13,270 nucleotides of DNA from Candidatus Neoflavobacterium equi (GTDB lineage Bacteria; Bacteroidota; Bacteroidia; Flavobacteriales; Flavobacteriaceae): NCBI GenBank assembly GCA_018065745.1, contig JAGHSS010000334.1, positions 1-13,270 on the forward strand, read 5' to 3'. Of this stretch, positions 1-8,856 are shown piece after piece. A model generated the notes under the pieces. The model did no database searches and had not been told where the DNA came from. It was given only the letters and a program-made list of their open reading frames with translations. A program made the position numbers and the translations under genes. Numbering within the stretch: position 1 is the stretch's first letter; the number at the start of each line of letters is the position of its first letter.

Positions 1-2143
1 TCTTAGTGTACAATTGAAGTCGTGTTGCTCCTCCATAAATACCGTGGTTTTTATCAGGATATATAGCCCAATCAAATTGTTTATTTGCTTGGATTAAAGC
101 TTCAATCATTTCCATTGAATTTTGAACGTGAACATTGTCATCTGCACTTCCGTGAACCAACAAGAAATTCCCCTTCAATTTTGAAACATGTGAAATAGGT
201 GAGTTTTGATCATAACCACTTGCGTTTTCCTGTGGTGTTTGCATATAGCGTTCTGTATATACAGAATCATAGAACCTCCAAGAAGTAACAGGCGCCACAG
301 CAATAGCAGTTTTGAAAACATCATTCCCTTGAAACAAACAGTTAGAAGACATAAATCCTCCAAAAGACCATCCAAAAATCCCGATACGTGAGGCATCAAC
401 AAATGAATACCCACCAAATAATTTAGCAGCAGCAATTTGATCTTCTACCTCATATTTACCCAACTCTTTATAAGTAACCTTTTTGAAAGCACTTCCTTTA
501 AATCCAGTTCCTCTTCCATCAACACAAGTAACAATATATCCTTGTTCAGAAAGCATCATAAACCAATAATCATCATTGCTGTACCAAGCATTGTCAACCT
601 GCTGAGACCCCGGTCCTGAATACTGATACATCAAAACAGGGTATTTCTTATTTGCATCAAAGTTTTTAGGTTTGATCATCCAGGAATTTACTTCTACCCC
701 ATTTGCCAATTTCAAAGTTTGAAATTCTTTCTTAGGCAAATCATAACCAGAAATAACGTGTTGCAATTTAGAGTTGTCAACAATTGTTTGAATTACTTGA
801 CCACTTTTGGTGTCAATAAGCTTGAAGCTAGGAACCTGAGTTGCACTTGAAAACTCATTGATATACAAACTAAAGTCAGGACTAAAAGTAGCGCGATTTG
901 TGCCGGTCTCTTTAGTCAATCTCTTTAACTGTTTTCCTGAAAGCTGAACCTGATAAACATCTCTATTTATAGATCCATTAGCCACAGATTGAAAATATAC
1001 AACCTTGTTTTTTACGTCATAACCATAATATGAAGTTACGTCCCAATTTCCTTTAGTCAATTGATTGATCAATTTACCTTTAGAGTTATAGTGATAAATA
1101 TGGTTGTACCCATCGCGTTCACTAGTCCATAAAAAACTGTTGTCGTTTAAGAAAGTTAAGTCATCTGTAATTTCAACATAAGCCTTGTCTTTTTCATTTA
1201 AAATGAGTTGAACTTTAGTAGTTGTAGCGTTAACAAATACCAAATCCAAATTGTTTTGGTGTCTGTTCAATACTTGTGCACTTAACGTCTGCGCGTCAGA
1301 AGTCCATTTGATTCTTGGAATATAGAAGTCGGTATAATTTCCAAGAGTAACATTTTGAATGTTTTTTTTAGCAACATCATAGATGTGAAGACTCACTTTA
1401 GAATTTTTCTCTCCAGCCTTAGGATATTTAAACACCATTTGTGAAGGATATAAATCGCGATTGTAAACATCCATAGAAAATTCTGGAACCTCTGTTTCAT
1501 CAAATTTAATAAAAGCCAATTTTGTCCCATCAGCATTCCAATCGTAAGCTCTTACAAATGCAAATTCCTCTTCATAAACCCAATCCGTAATACCGTTGAT
1601 AATTTCATTTTTCAATCCATCATGAGTAACCTGTACCGTCTGTTTGTCTTTAATCGAGTATAAATAAATATTGTTACCTAAAACATAACTAATATATTGA
1701 CCGTTTGGCGAAAAAATTGGCTCTTGTATCGGTAATTCAGATATTTTTGTAAGCAAATTTGATTTAATATCAAAAATATGATATATTGCTGTAAATGAGT
1801 GTCTAAATATGGCATTTGAATTACTTGCAATCAACATTTTTTGTTCACTTGAATCAAATGAATAAGAGTCAACTCCATTAATTTGTTGGTGATCTTTAGT
1901 ATCAAAAATTGTCTTTACCTTCTTTAAACTTTTAAAATCATATAAATCTATTTTGGTAGATCTTGTGGTTTTATCTGTCGTTAAAACGGTATATTCATTG
2001 GTATTTTGCATAGATTGCAATGCAGTCATACCTTCTGTTCTAAAGGTACCAGACCATATTTTTTCTAAGCTCAATTTGTTTTGACCATAACTGAAAACAG
2101 TTGTTATAAAACAGATAAAAGCTACCTTAAAGATTATTTTCAT
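1..2143 (-). CDS. Dipeptidyl peptidase IV (family S9B), secreted; C-terminus cut by window edge
   Basis: Serine exopeptidase that releases X-Pro or X-Ala dipeptides from peptide N-termini, expected in the periplasm or outer envelope. My translation of the minus strand gives 714 uninterrupted codons from the ATG at 2143 and runs off the left edge after YTK; by family length only about 10-15 residues are missing. Residues 1-20 are a signal peptide (MKIIFKVAFICF..., cleavage near VFSYG/QN). An eight-bladed-propeller-type N-terminal half carries DWVYEEEF (187-194); E192 and E193 match the double-Glu motif that binds the substrate amino terminus and define dipeptidyl peptidases. The alpha/beta hydrolase half carries the triad: Ser593 in GWSFGG, Asp668 in GSADDNVH and His700 in KNHGIYGG. 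It is divergent from the sensor kinase gene. All key residues are present, so an active enzyme is likely. Prolyl tripeptidyl peptidase is a less likely alternative. Confidence 0.97.
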   Translation of the reverse strand, partial: MKIIFKVAFICFITTVFSYGQNKLSLEKIWSGTFRTEGMTALQSMQNTNEYTVLTTDKTTRSTKIDLYDFKSLKKVKTIFDTKDHQQINGVDSYSFDSSEQKMLIASNSNAIFRHSFTAIYHIFDIKSNLLTKISELPIQEPIFSPNGQYISYVLGNNIYLYSIKDKQTVQVTHDGLKNEIINGITDWVYEEEFAFVRAYDWNADGTKLAFIKFDETEVPEFSMDVYNRDLYPSQMVFKYPKAGEKNSKVSLHIYDVAKKNIQNVTLGNYTDFYIPRIKWTSDAQTLSAQVLNRHQNNLDLVFVNATTTKVQLILNEKDKAYVEITDDLTFLNDNSFLWTSERDGYNHIYHYNSKGKLINQLTKGNWDVTSYYGYDVKNKVVYFQSVANGSINRDVYQVQLSGKQLKRLTKETGTNRATFSPDFSLYINEFSSATQVPSFKLIDTKSGQVIQTIVDNSKLQHVISGYDLPKKEFQTLKLANGVEVNSWMIKPKNFDANKKYPVLMYQYSGPGSQQVDNAWYSNDDYWFMMLSEQGYIVTCVDGRGTGFKGSAFKKVTYKELGKYEVEDQIAAAKLFGGYSFVDASRIGIFGWSFGGFMSSNCLFQGNDVFKTAIAVAPVTSWRFYDSVYTERYMQTPQENASGYDQNSPISHVSKLKGNFLLVHGSADDNVHVQNSMEMIEALIQANKQFDWAIYPDKNHGIYGGATRLQLYTK

Positions 2144-2256
2144 AGTGAGTATTTTAAACGAAAGTTCAATTTTACTAAAAAATATTCACATTTGTACAGT
2201 ATTTACAATTTAAATCGAGACCTCAATACGGTCAATGCTTTTTATCTCAACAACCT
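2144..2256. promoter_or_regulatory. Divergent intergenic region between peptidase and giant sensor kinase
   Basis: This 113-base AT-rich spacer must hold the promoters of both divergent genes. Candidate Bacteroidota -7 boxes (consensus TAnnTTTG) are imperfect. On the minus strand, TAAAATTG at 2174-2167 (one mismatch) would give a leader of about 20 bases for the peptidase. On the plus strand, CACATTTG at 2187-2194 (one mismatch) would give a leader of about 55 bases for the kinase. I found no convincing TTG -33 element at proper spacing for either. In the kinase frame a TAA lies at 2176-2178 and no start codon occurs between it and ATG 2257, so the kinase start is well fixed. Confidence 0.35.
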
Positions 2257-5200
2257 ATGTTACTAAAACTCTTTAATCTGAAAATAAAATCCTTTACATT
2301 CAACTATATAGGGTGTTTCATCGTGCTGATAGCACTTGCCTTCCCAACTTTGTGTCAAGCACAGATGTTGGATTATGATCACATAAACCATGAAAGAGGT
2401 GTTCCCTCAAGCTATACTTCTGTGATGTATCAAGACAGCAGAGGCATCATGTGGATTGGAACATCAGGCAACGGATTAATTAAGTATGACGGACAAAAGT
2501 ACCACACCATAACAGAACAATACGGACTTAAAAACTACACGATATCAGCAATTACAGAAGACAAAAACAACAACATAATACTCTACCTCCAAAACTTTGG
2601 TATTGTCGTTTATGATGGCAAGGACATCATCAAGGTATTAAAAGCAAACAAAAACACCTACTTTGACAAGGAGAATTGTCAATTTGCAAAGTTCAACAAC
2701 AAACTATATCTAGTGTCTAACAACAACATTGTTGAGATAAACACAGATACCTACAAAGCAACCTTGAGATATGCCATAGACGGGAACGTTAGTAATACCA
2801 ACAGTATTTTCGTTTCTGAAAACGCCATCTACATTGCCAAAAAAAACATACTCTCTAAATTCTACAACAACAAAATAACAAAAGTTAACAATCCATTAAT
2901 TCAGGGAATCAATACCATTACAGGCATTGACAGCAAAACCGCATACATAGGTACAAGCGATGGGAATTTCATTAAAATGAATACACTTCCCAACGGTGAA
3001 GAATTTACAATCATTGAGGACGTTGCCAAAAAAACAGAAACTAAGAATTTCAGCATTGAACACATCATTGTCAAAAAAGACAAATCCATAATTTTTGTTG
3101 GTGGGTTCAGTCAGGGTATTATCATTTTGAGAAACAACAAATACGACCTGACAAACCTAGGCAAAAATTTCCCTGTCAATTCAGTTACCAATATATATCT
3201 TGACAAAGAGGACAATGTGTATTTCCTTTCTTTAGGAAGAGGTATTTTCAAAACAAGCAACCAGACATTTTACAATTATTCCAATGTTCCTGAAACCAAC
3301 TACCCATTAAATTTCGCAACCACATACAGATACAACCACCTGGTTCTTGCAGAAATTAATAACGGAGTCAGTTTTTTTAAGGAAAAGAGCAACAACAAAT
3401 TGGAGTTTGATTTTAAACTGGAGTTGCCAAATTGCATCGGTCTGTTCACCAACAGAAAAAATGAACTTTTAATTATAACCAGTGATGCTTACTACCTGTA
3501 TGTAGATAAGACAAGATCGGTATCTAAAATCATCAAGTTCAGTAAATTCAAAAATAACGACGTCAACACATCAATTGTTCAGGATTCAGAAGGATATTAC
3601 ATCATTACTTCTTTTACCGGTATTGATGTATACGATGAAGATTTCAATCCCATCTCCAAAATAAACACATACAATAACGAGAGAGTGGATATGTATCAAA
3701 AAATCGCTAAAAAAGCAGAAAACCAATGGTTTGTATCTGCGAATAGCGGTCTGTATATATTGACAAAAAAAGGGAAAGATCATTTTGAATTGACAGACAA
3801 ACTGTCCAACATTTACATTGAAACCATTGTCAAAGACCAAAACGGAAACTTTTGGTTTGGAGGTAAAGAAGGACTGTTGAGATACGACAAGAATAAAAAG
3901 CTAGAACTGTTCACAACCAAACAGGGACTTTCATCAAATATGATTAATGAAATCATCCCAAATGTAAAAAATGAATTATTAATAGGGTCAAACAGGGGAA
4001 TTGACAGACTCCAAATTGACAAAAACGGCAATATATTAAACGTTTACAATTACAACTATTCCAATGGATTCAAGGGAATGGAATGTAATGGATTGTATTA
4101 TGTTAGAGATAAAAACAACAACATCTATTTTAATACAGTTAATGGACTCTATAAATTCATTAACGACACCCCTTATCCAAATAAAATAAACCCGAAACCA
4201 ATTATTACTGAAATATCGGTTTTCAAAGAAAGTATTGATTGGATTGCCAGAGGAGATTCAGAGTCAAATTGGTTAAACTTACCAAAGCAAAACCACGTCT
4301 TTAAATTCAATGAAGACCAAATCAGTTTTTCATTTACCAACAAATATGACAACAACGACTCCAACAATTCCTTCGCATACATACTGGAGGGAAATGACAC
4401 CAATTGGACCATTGCTAAGTCAGTTAAACAAGTTAACTACAACAATTTAAAATACGGAAACTACACCTTTAAGGTAAAAAACATTACTGAAAACGGAGAA
4501 CAACTGGGGCAAATCGCATCCTACTCTTTTGTCATTGACACCCCTTTCTATTACAAATGGTGGTTCATCATTCCATTCATTATATTGATTGCAAGTATTT
4601 CAATTACATTCATAAATAGAAGTGCAAAATACAACCAGGAATACATTCAGAATTTTTATAGAATTAAGGGGAACGCAGAAGAAATTAGATATTATTTAAT
4701 TTTTATCTCCTTTTTCATTCCATTTTTTGACACCTTAGAATTTGTATTCATTGACAACACAAAAACATATTTCCTTTACAGTTATGTAGTTGGAATTCTT
4801 TTGATGTCAATTTACCTAGCTTCAAGAAACAGCTCAAAGATAAAAGACAACCTACAAGAAATTCTCTTTGCTATATTCATAGCACTGTCCATGTTCATGG
4901 TGTATGTATTGATCATATTCCCTCTGAATTACATCGTTTTAGCAAAAGTATTCTTGATGCTTTTCTTTTCATACACGGTGTTTTTCAAATTCAGGGATTA
5001 CATCATCTACAACTGCTGCTTCATCATCATCTTTGGAGTGTTAATGATGATCAAAGCAAATGAAATTGCCATGCAATTCTCATTGCTTTTCAGCTGCCTC
5101 TTTTTTATGGTCATCAATTATGGAAGGAGAATATCATTCTTAAACAGCCAGGAAAAAATTGTATTCGCTTACAACATCATCAATGCCTCAAATGCATTGA

Positions 5201-8200
5201 CAATCGCCGTGAATAACGACAATAAGATAAGCTTTGTTGGAAACTCAATTTATAAAATCCTAGGTTTTAAAAATGAAGAAGTGATGAGCAAAGATTTTTC
5301 CATGATTGAAGCAGAATTCAAAACCAACGAATTCAAATCCAATCAGGAAGGTCAAATCCAGAGAATTAAATGTAAAAACGGAGAGATTAAATTCATCCAC
5401 TGGACAGAACACACCTATTCATCAAATCTGAGAATAAGAACCGGACAAGACATTACAACAAGAATCCTAGTTGAAGAACAATACAAAAACATCATTCAAC
5501 TTGCGTCAGACATCATCATAGAAACAGATAGAAAAGGGACCTTTTTGTTTGTCAATAATTTCGTGGAGAAAATCCTTGGTTACACACCCACAGAGTTGAT
5601 AAATAAAAATTTCACCTCAATTATTCATGAAGATTATGTAGGAACCATTTACAATCACTACACATTTAATTACCACAACGCTAGGGATTTTGAAACCTTA
5701 GAATTTCCTGTCTATACAAAAGACAGAAGGCTGGTGTGGCTTTCTCAAAAAGTTTCCATTAAATATGACATTACCACCGGTAAGGTAACTGGATACATTG
5801 CAGTCTTAAGGGACATTACCCTTCAGAAGATGGAAGCAGCTGAACAATTTGAAAAGGATGAAAAAAACAAGCAATTCAATGAAGTTATCAACCACCTTTC
5901 AACCCTGAACTTCATTGATTTTGGTAACAAACAAAGTTTATTAAAATACATATCCATACAAACGCTAAAAGCTTTAAATGTGGATAGGTTGGCTTTGTGG
6001 TACAAACACGATACCTATTTCAAGTTGTACAACCTGTATGACATCAACACAGAAACACACACAGAAGGGACTAAAATTTTCTTTGAAGACATCCAGGATT
6101 ATTATGCAATTCTTCAAGACAGACCTTATTTTGTTTCAGATGACCTTCAAAGTGAGGACAAGAAAAACCAAATAATGACACACTACGGTAAAGCAAACAA
6201 ATTAGTGTCATTGCTTGACATCCCTTTTTATTTCTCTGGGGAACTTGATGGAGTAATTTCTTTTGAATCCAATACCACACAAAAACACTGGACCAATGAT
6301 GAAATAAACTTCTGTAGAAACATCGTTGATATCGTGTTGCTTTCGATAGAAACACTTAAGAGAAAAGAAATTGAAGATGAAACCATTTACAAAAGTGACA
6401 TCCTTTCAGCAATTGCAAAAACCACTCATAATTTAATTCTTAGTGAAAATTTAGAAGAGATTTTCCAAAACTGTTTCCACCACATCGGTATTGCAGCAAG
6501 AGTAGACAGAGTGTATTATTTTGAAAACCACGAAGCCAATAAATCAGTAGTCCAAAAATACGAATGGACCAGTAAAAAAGCATCCAAAACCATAGATGTT
6601 GATCTTTTCCAAGACATCCCTTATGACGGATTGGAGAATTTCATAAACACATTATATTCAAACAAACCATACAATGCCATCGTCAATAATTTGGAAGAAG
6701 GAGAGTTAAAAGAGTTCTTGAAACTCCAAAACATACTTTCAATCTTAGTAATTCCGCTTTTTATTAAAAATAAAATGATTGGTTTTATCGGCTTTGATGA
6801 TTGCAACAAAGAGAGACACTGGAAAGTAGAAGAAATAAACATTTTAGAGACTTTTGCCAACAACATCACCACCACAATTGAGCGAATTGACAATGAAAAA
6901 GCGATTCAGGAAAACGAGGAAAAATTTAAACTTTTAGCCAACAACATACCAGCTGCAGTTTACCTTGTAAACTACACCCCAAACAGAAACAAAATATTTT
7001 TAAATCACGTCATTGAGAATTTGACGGGATACACTAGAGAAGAATTTTTCAACAATGAAATATCAATTTTTGACCTCTACCATCCAGAAGACAAGGATAA
7101 GGTAATCAGTCAAATCAATCAAAGCATTGAACAAGGCATTCCATACAACATTTCCTGTAGGATGATCAGGAAAAACGGAGAAGTTTTGTGGATTGAGGAA
7201 TACGGTGAAAGCATCAAAGTTGAAGACAAAGTTTCTTATGTTGAAGGTGTAATATTAGACATTACACAGAGAAAACAAACAGAAGAAGCCATCAGAGCAA
7301 AAGAATTAGCAGAAGCATCTAACAATTCAAAATCTGAATTCTTGGCTAATATGAGTCATGAAATCAGAACGCCTTTGAATGGAATCATCGGTTTCACTAA
7401 TTTATTGCAAAAAACAAATCTAGATTCAATACAAAACCAGTATGTGAATGTGGTAAATCACTCTGCCAAATCACTGTTAGAAATTGTAAATGACATCCTT
7501 GATTTTTCTAAAATTGAAGCAGGAAAATTAAATATATCAATCGTGGAAACAGACATCTACCAAATAGTAGATGAAGTAGTAGACATGGTTAAATACGACG
7601 CACACATCAAAAAGTTGAACCTGTTGGTAAACATAGATGTCAACACCCCAAAACTGTTGAATTTAGATCCAATGAGGTTCAAGCAAGTAATTGTGAATCT
7701 GATGTCCAATGCAGTGAAGTTCACCCAAAAAGGAGACATTGAGCTGACCACAAAAGTGCTAAACTGCGACCAAAATAAGTGTAAAATTAGATTTGCGGTA
7801 AGCGATACAGGGATTGGTATCAAAAAAGAAAACAGATCCAAAATATTTGAAGTGTTCACACAAGAAGACAATTCAACCACAAGAATTTATGGAGGAACCG
7901 GTTTGGGATTGCCAATCTCAGACAGGCTACTAAAACTTATGGGCTCTAAACTTCAAATTTCAGACAACAATAAAGTCGGGTCAACCTTCTTTTTTGACAT
8001 TGAATTTGACATCACAGACATCAACAATGAAAAGATGAATGTAATAACTAAATTCAAAAACATATACTTTGTGGACAATTCAGGCAAGAGATTTGACAAC
8101 GCAAAAGAAGTCCTTGGGTTTTACAACATGAATGTACAGTTGACGCAAAATGTGGATACCATTGTTCAAGACAAGCATAATACAGATCTGATCATTTTAA

Positions 8201-8820
8201 ATTTTGAAAATTCCAATATCACAGATATTGAAAAATTGTCAAAATTGGAAATTCCGATGATCGTATTGATAAATTCCAACGTCAAATCTGATTTGATTCC
8301 ACAACAGAATCACATCATCCAAGTCGTTAAGCCAATCAAGTTTTATGAACTACCCGCACTGCTAGAAAAATTAGCAGACACCAATAACAGAGTAAACACA
8401 GAAATTTTTGAACCAGAGAAGAACATATTCTTTACCACAAAATTGAACATACTCATTGTTGAAGACAACAAGATCAACATGTTATTAAGTAAAACATTAG
8501 TTTCAAAAATGCTGCCAAATGCCGTGATTTTTGAAGCGACAAACGGTCAAGAAGCCCTTGAAATACATAAATCACAACCATTGGACATCATTTTGATGGA
8601 CATTCAAATGCCCTTGTTAAATGGGTATGAAACGACAAAAGCCATAAGAAAGATAGACAAGAAAATAATTATTATCGCCCTTACTGCTGCCATCATCAAA
8701 GAGGAAGAAGAGAAATGCATCAAATCAGGTATGAATGATTACATCACCAAACCAATCGATCGCAAAATATTGGAAGACAAACTTGAAAAATGGATGAATA
8801 AAATGAAATCTATAAATTAA
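2257..8820 (+). CDS. Giant hybrid sensor histidine kinase: propeller, Y_Y_Y, seven membrane segments, PAS/GAF stack, kinase, two receivers
   Basis: Membrane sensor kinase of 2187 residues that should autophosphorylate on His and pass phosphate to its own receiver. Order: signal peptide 1-36 (ends CQAQ); periplasmic reg_prop beta-propeller about 40-640, with blades such as GIMWIGTSGNGL (63-74) and NFWFGGKEGL (531-540); Y_Y_Y domain about 688-765 ending in the usual PFYYKWWF; membrane segments about 768-787, 812-832, 838-855, 869-890, 892-910, 915-933 and 938-955; PAS about 969-1068, 1072-1188 and 1553-1672; GAF about 1206-1366 and 1379-1542; HisKA about 1690-1757 with His1701 in SHEIRTPLNG; ATPase about 1800-1918 with N1814/N1818, DTGIG (1850-1854) and GGTGLGL (1879-1885); degenerate receiver about 1932-2042; intact receiver about 2063-2182 with E2069/D2070, phospho-acceptor D2115, T2143 and K2165. 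It has no AraC-type HTH and no HPt domain, unlike classical propeller hybrid systems, so its partner must be encoded elsewhere. The ligand is unknown. Confidence 0.95.
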   Translation: MLLKLFNLKIKSFTFNYIGCFIVLIALAFPTLCQAQMLDYDHINHERGVPSSYTSVMYQDSRGIMWIGTSGNGLIKYDGQKYHTITEQYGLKNYTISAITEDKNNNIILYLQNFGIVVYDGKDIIKVLKANKNTYFDKENCQFAKFNNKLYLVSNNNIVEINTDTYKATLRYAIDGNVSNTNSIFVSENAIYIAKKNILSKFYNNKITKVNNPLIQGINTITGIDSKTAYIGTSDGNFIKMNTLPNGEEFTIIEDVAKKTETKNFSIEHIIVKKDKSIIFVGGFSQGIIILRNNKYDLTNLGKNFPVNSVTNIYLDKEDNVYFLSLGRGIFKTSNQTFYNYSNVPETNYPLNFATTYRYNHLVLAEINNGVSFFKEKSNNKLEFDFKLELPNCIGLFTNRKNELLIITSDAYYLYVDKTRSVSKIIKFSKFKNNDVNTSIVQDSEGYYIITSFTGIDVYDEDFNPISKINTYNNERVDMYQKIAKKAENQWFVSANSGLYILTKKGKDHFELTDKLSNIYIETIVKDQNGNFWFGGKEGLLRYDKNKKLELFTTKQGLSSNMINEIIPNVKNELLIGSNRGIDRLQIDKNGNILNVYNYNYSNGFKGMECNGLYYVRDKNNNIYFNTVNGLYKFINDTPYPNKINPKPIITEISVFKESIDWIARGDSESNWLNLPKQNHVFKFNEDQISFSFTNKYDNNDSNNSFAYILEGNDTNWTIAKSVKQVNYNNLKYGNYTFKVKNITENGEQLGQIASYSFVIDTPFYYKWWFIIPFIILIASISITFINRSAKYNQEYIQNFYRIKGNAEEIRYYLIFISFFIPFFDTLEFVFIDNTKTYFLYSYVVGILLMSIYLASRNSSKIKDNLQEILFAIFIALSMFMVYVLIIFPLNYIVLAKVFLMLFFSYTVFFKFRDYIIYNCCFIIIFGVLMMIKANEIAMQFSLLFSCLFFMVINYGRRISFLNSQEKIVFAYNIINASNALTIAVNNDNKISFVGNSIYKILGFKNEEVMSKDFSMIEAEFKTNEFKSNQEGQIQRIKCKNGEIKFIHWTEHTYSSNLRIRTGQDITTRILVEEQYKNIIQLASDIIIETDRKGTFLFVNNFVEKILGYTPTELINKNFTSIIHEDYVGTIYNHYTFNYHNARDFETLEFPVYTKDRRLVWLSQKVSIKYDITTGKVTGYIAVLRDITLQKMEAAEQFEKDEKNKQFNEVINHLSTLNFIDFGNKQSLLKYISIQTLKALNVDRLALWYKHDTYFKLYNLYDINTETHTEGTKIFFEDIQDYYAILQDRPYFVSDDLQSEDKKNQIMTHYGKANKLVSLLDIPFYFSGELDGVISFESNTTQKHWTNDEINFCRNIVDIVLLSIETLKRKEIEDETIYKSDILSAIAKTTHNLILSENLEEIFQNCFHHIGIAARVDRVYYFENHEANKSVVQKYEWTSKKASKTIDVDLFQDIPYDGLENFINTLYSNKPYNAIVNNLEEGELKEFLKLQNILSILVIPLFIKNKMIGFIGFDDCNKERHWKVEEINILETFANNITTTIERIDNEKAIQENEEKFKLLANNIPAAVYLVNYTPNRNKIFLNHVIENLTGYTREEFFNNEISIFDLYHPEDKDKVISQINQSIEQGIPYNISCRMIRKNGEVLWIEEYGESIKVEDKVSYVEGVILDITQRKQTEEAIRAKELAEASNNSKSEFLANMSHEIRTPLNGIIGFTNLLQKTNLDSIQNQYVNVVNHSAKSLLEIVNDILDFSKIEAGKLNISIVETDIYQIVDEVVDMVKYDAHIKKLNLLVNIDVNTPKLLNLDPMRFKQVIVNLMSNAVKFTQKGDIELTTKVLNCDQNKCKIRFAVSDTGIGIKKENRSKIFEVFTQEDNSTTRIYGGTGLGLPISDRLLKLMGSKLQISDNNKVGSTFFFDIEFDITDINNEKMNVITKFKNIYFVDNSGKRFDNAKEVLGFYNMNVQLTQNVDTIVQDKHNTDLIILNFENSNITDIEKLSKLEIPMIVLINSNVKSDLIPQQNHIIQVVKPIKFYELPALLEKLADTNNRVNTEIFEPEKNIFFTTKLNILIVEDNKINMLLSKTLVSKMLPNAVIFEATNGQEALEIHKSQPLDIILMDIQMPLLNGYETTKAIRKIDKKIIIIALTAAIIKEEEEKCIKSGMNDYITKPIDRKILEDKLEKWMNKMKSIN

Positions 8821-8828
8821 GATAACTG

Positions 8829-8836
8829 TATCTTTG
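8829..8836 (+). promoter_or_regulatory. Bacteroidota -7 promoter box for the HMG-CoA reductase operon
   Basis: TATCTTTG matches the Bacteroidota -7 consensus TAnnTTTG exactly and lies 20 bases before the ATG at 8857, just after the kinase stop codon at 8820. Transcription would begin a few bases downstream, giving a very short leader of about 15 bases. No TTG -33 element is present at 17-23 bases upstream, so the site is supported by the -7 box and its position only. It implies that the reductase and GHMP kinase genes are transcribed independently of the giant kinase, although read-through is possible because I saw no terminator in the 36-base gap. Confidence 0.6.
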
Positions 8837-8856
8837 CATAAATAAAATATAAAATC

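Noticed and set aside
1..2143. Peptidase as a possible pseudogene, because it lacks a stop codon in the window
   Set aside because: The frame is continuous from start to window edge and the catalytic residues Ser593, Asp668 and His700 are all in that frame; the missing stop is only the window boundary.
2081..2266. A 61-codon plus-strand reading frame across the divergent intergenic region
   Set aside because: It starts inside the antisense of the peptidase signal peptide, covers the expected promoters and overlaps the kinase start; the composition looks like chance AT-rich sequence with no recognisable domain.
2374..4176. Asn-rich, repeat-like DNA (AACAAC runs) in the propeller region as a tandem repeat
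   Set aside because: The runs are short and irregular and follow from degenerate propeller blades and AAC codon use; no DNA-level repeat unit is maintained.
7557..7880. A 107-codon minus-strand reading frame inside the kinase gene
   Set aside because: It is antisense to the conserved HisKA/ATPase region, whose motifs fix the true frame, and has no independent support.
8821..8856. An AraC-type HTH or HPt domain downstream of the giant kinase, as in classical hybrid systems
   Set aside because: The receiver ends within about five residues of the stop codon, and the next gene starts after 36 bases with an unrelated product, so no C-terminal output domain has been split off here.
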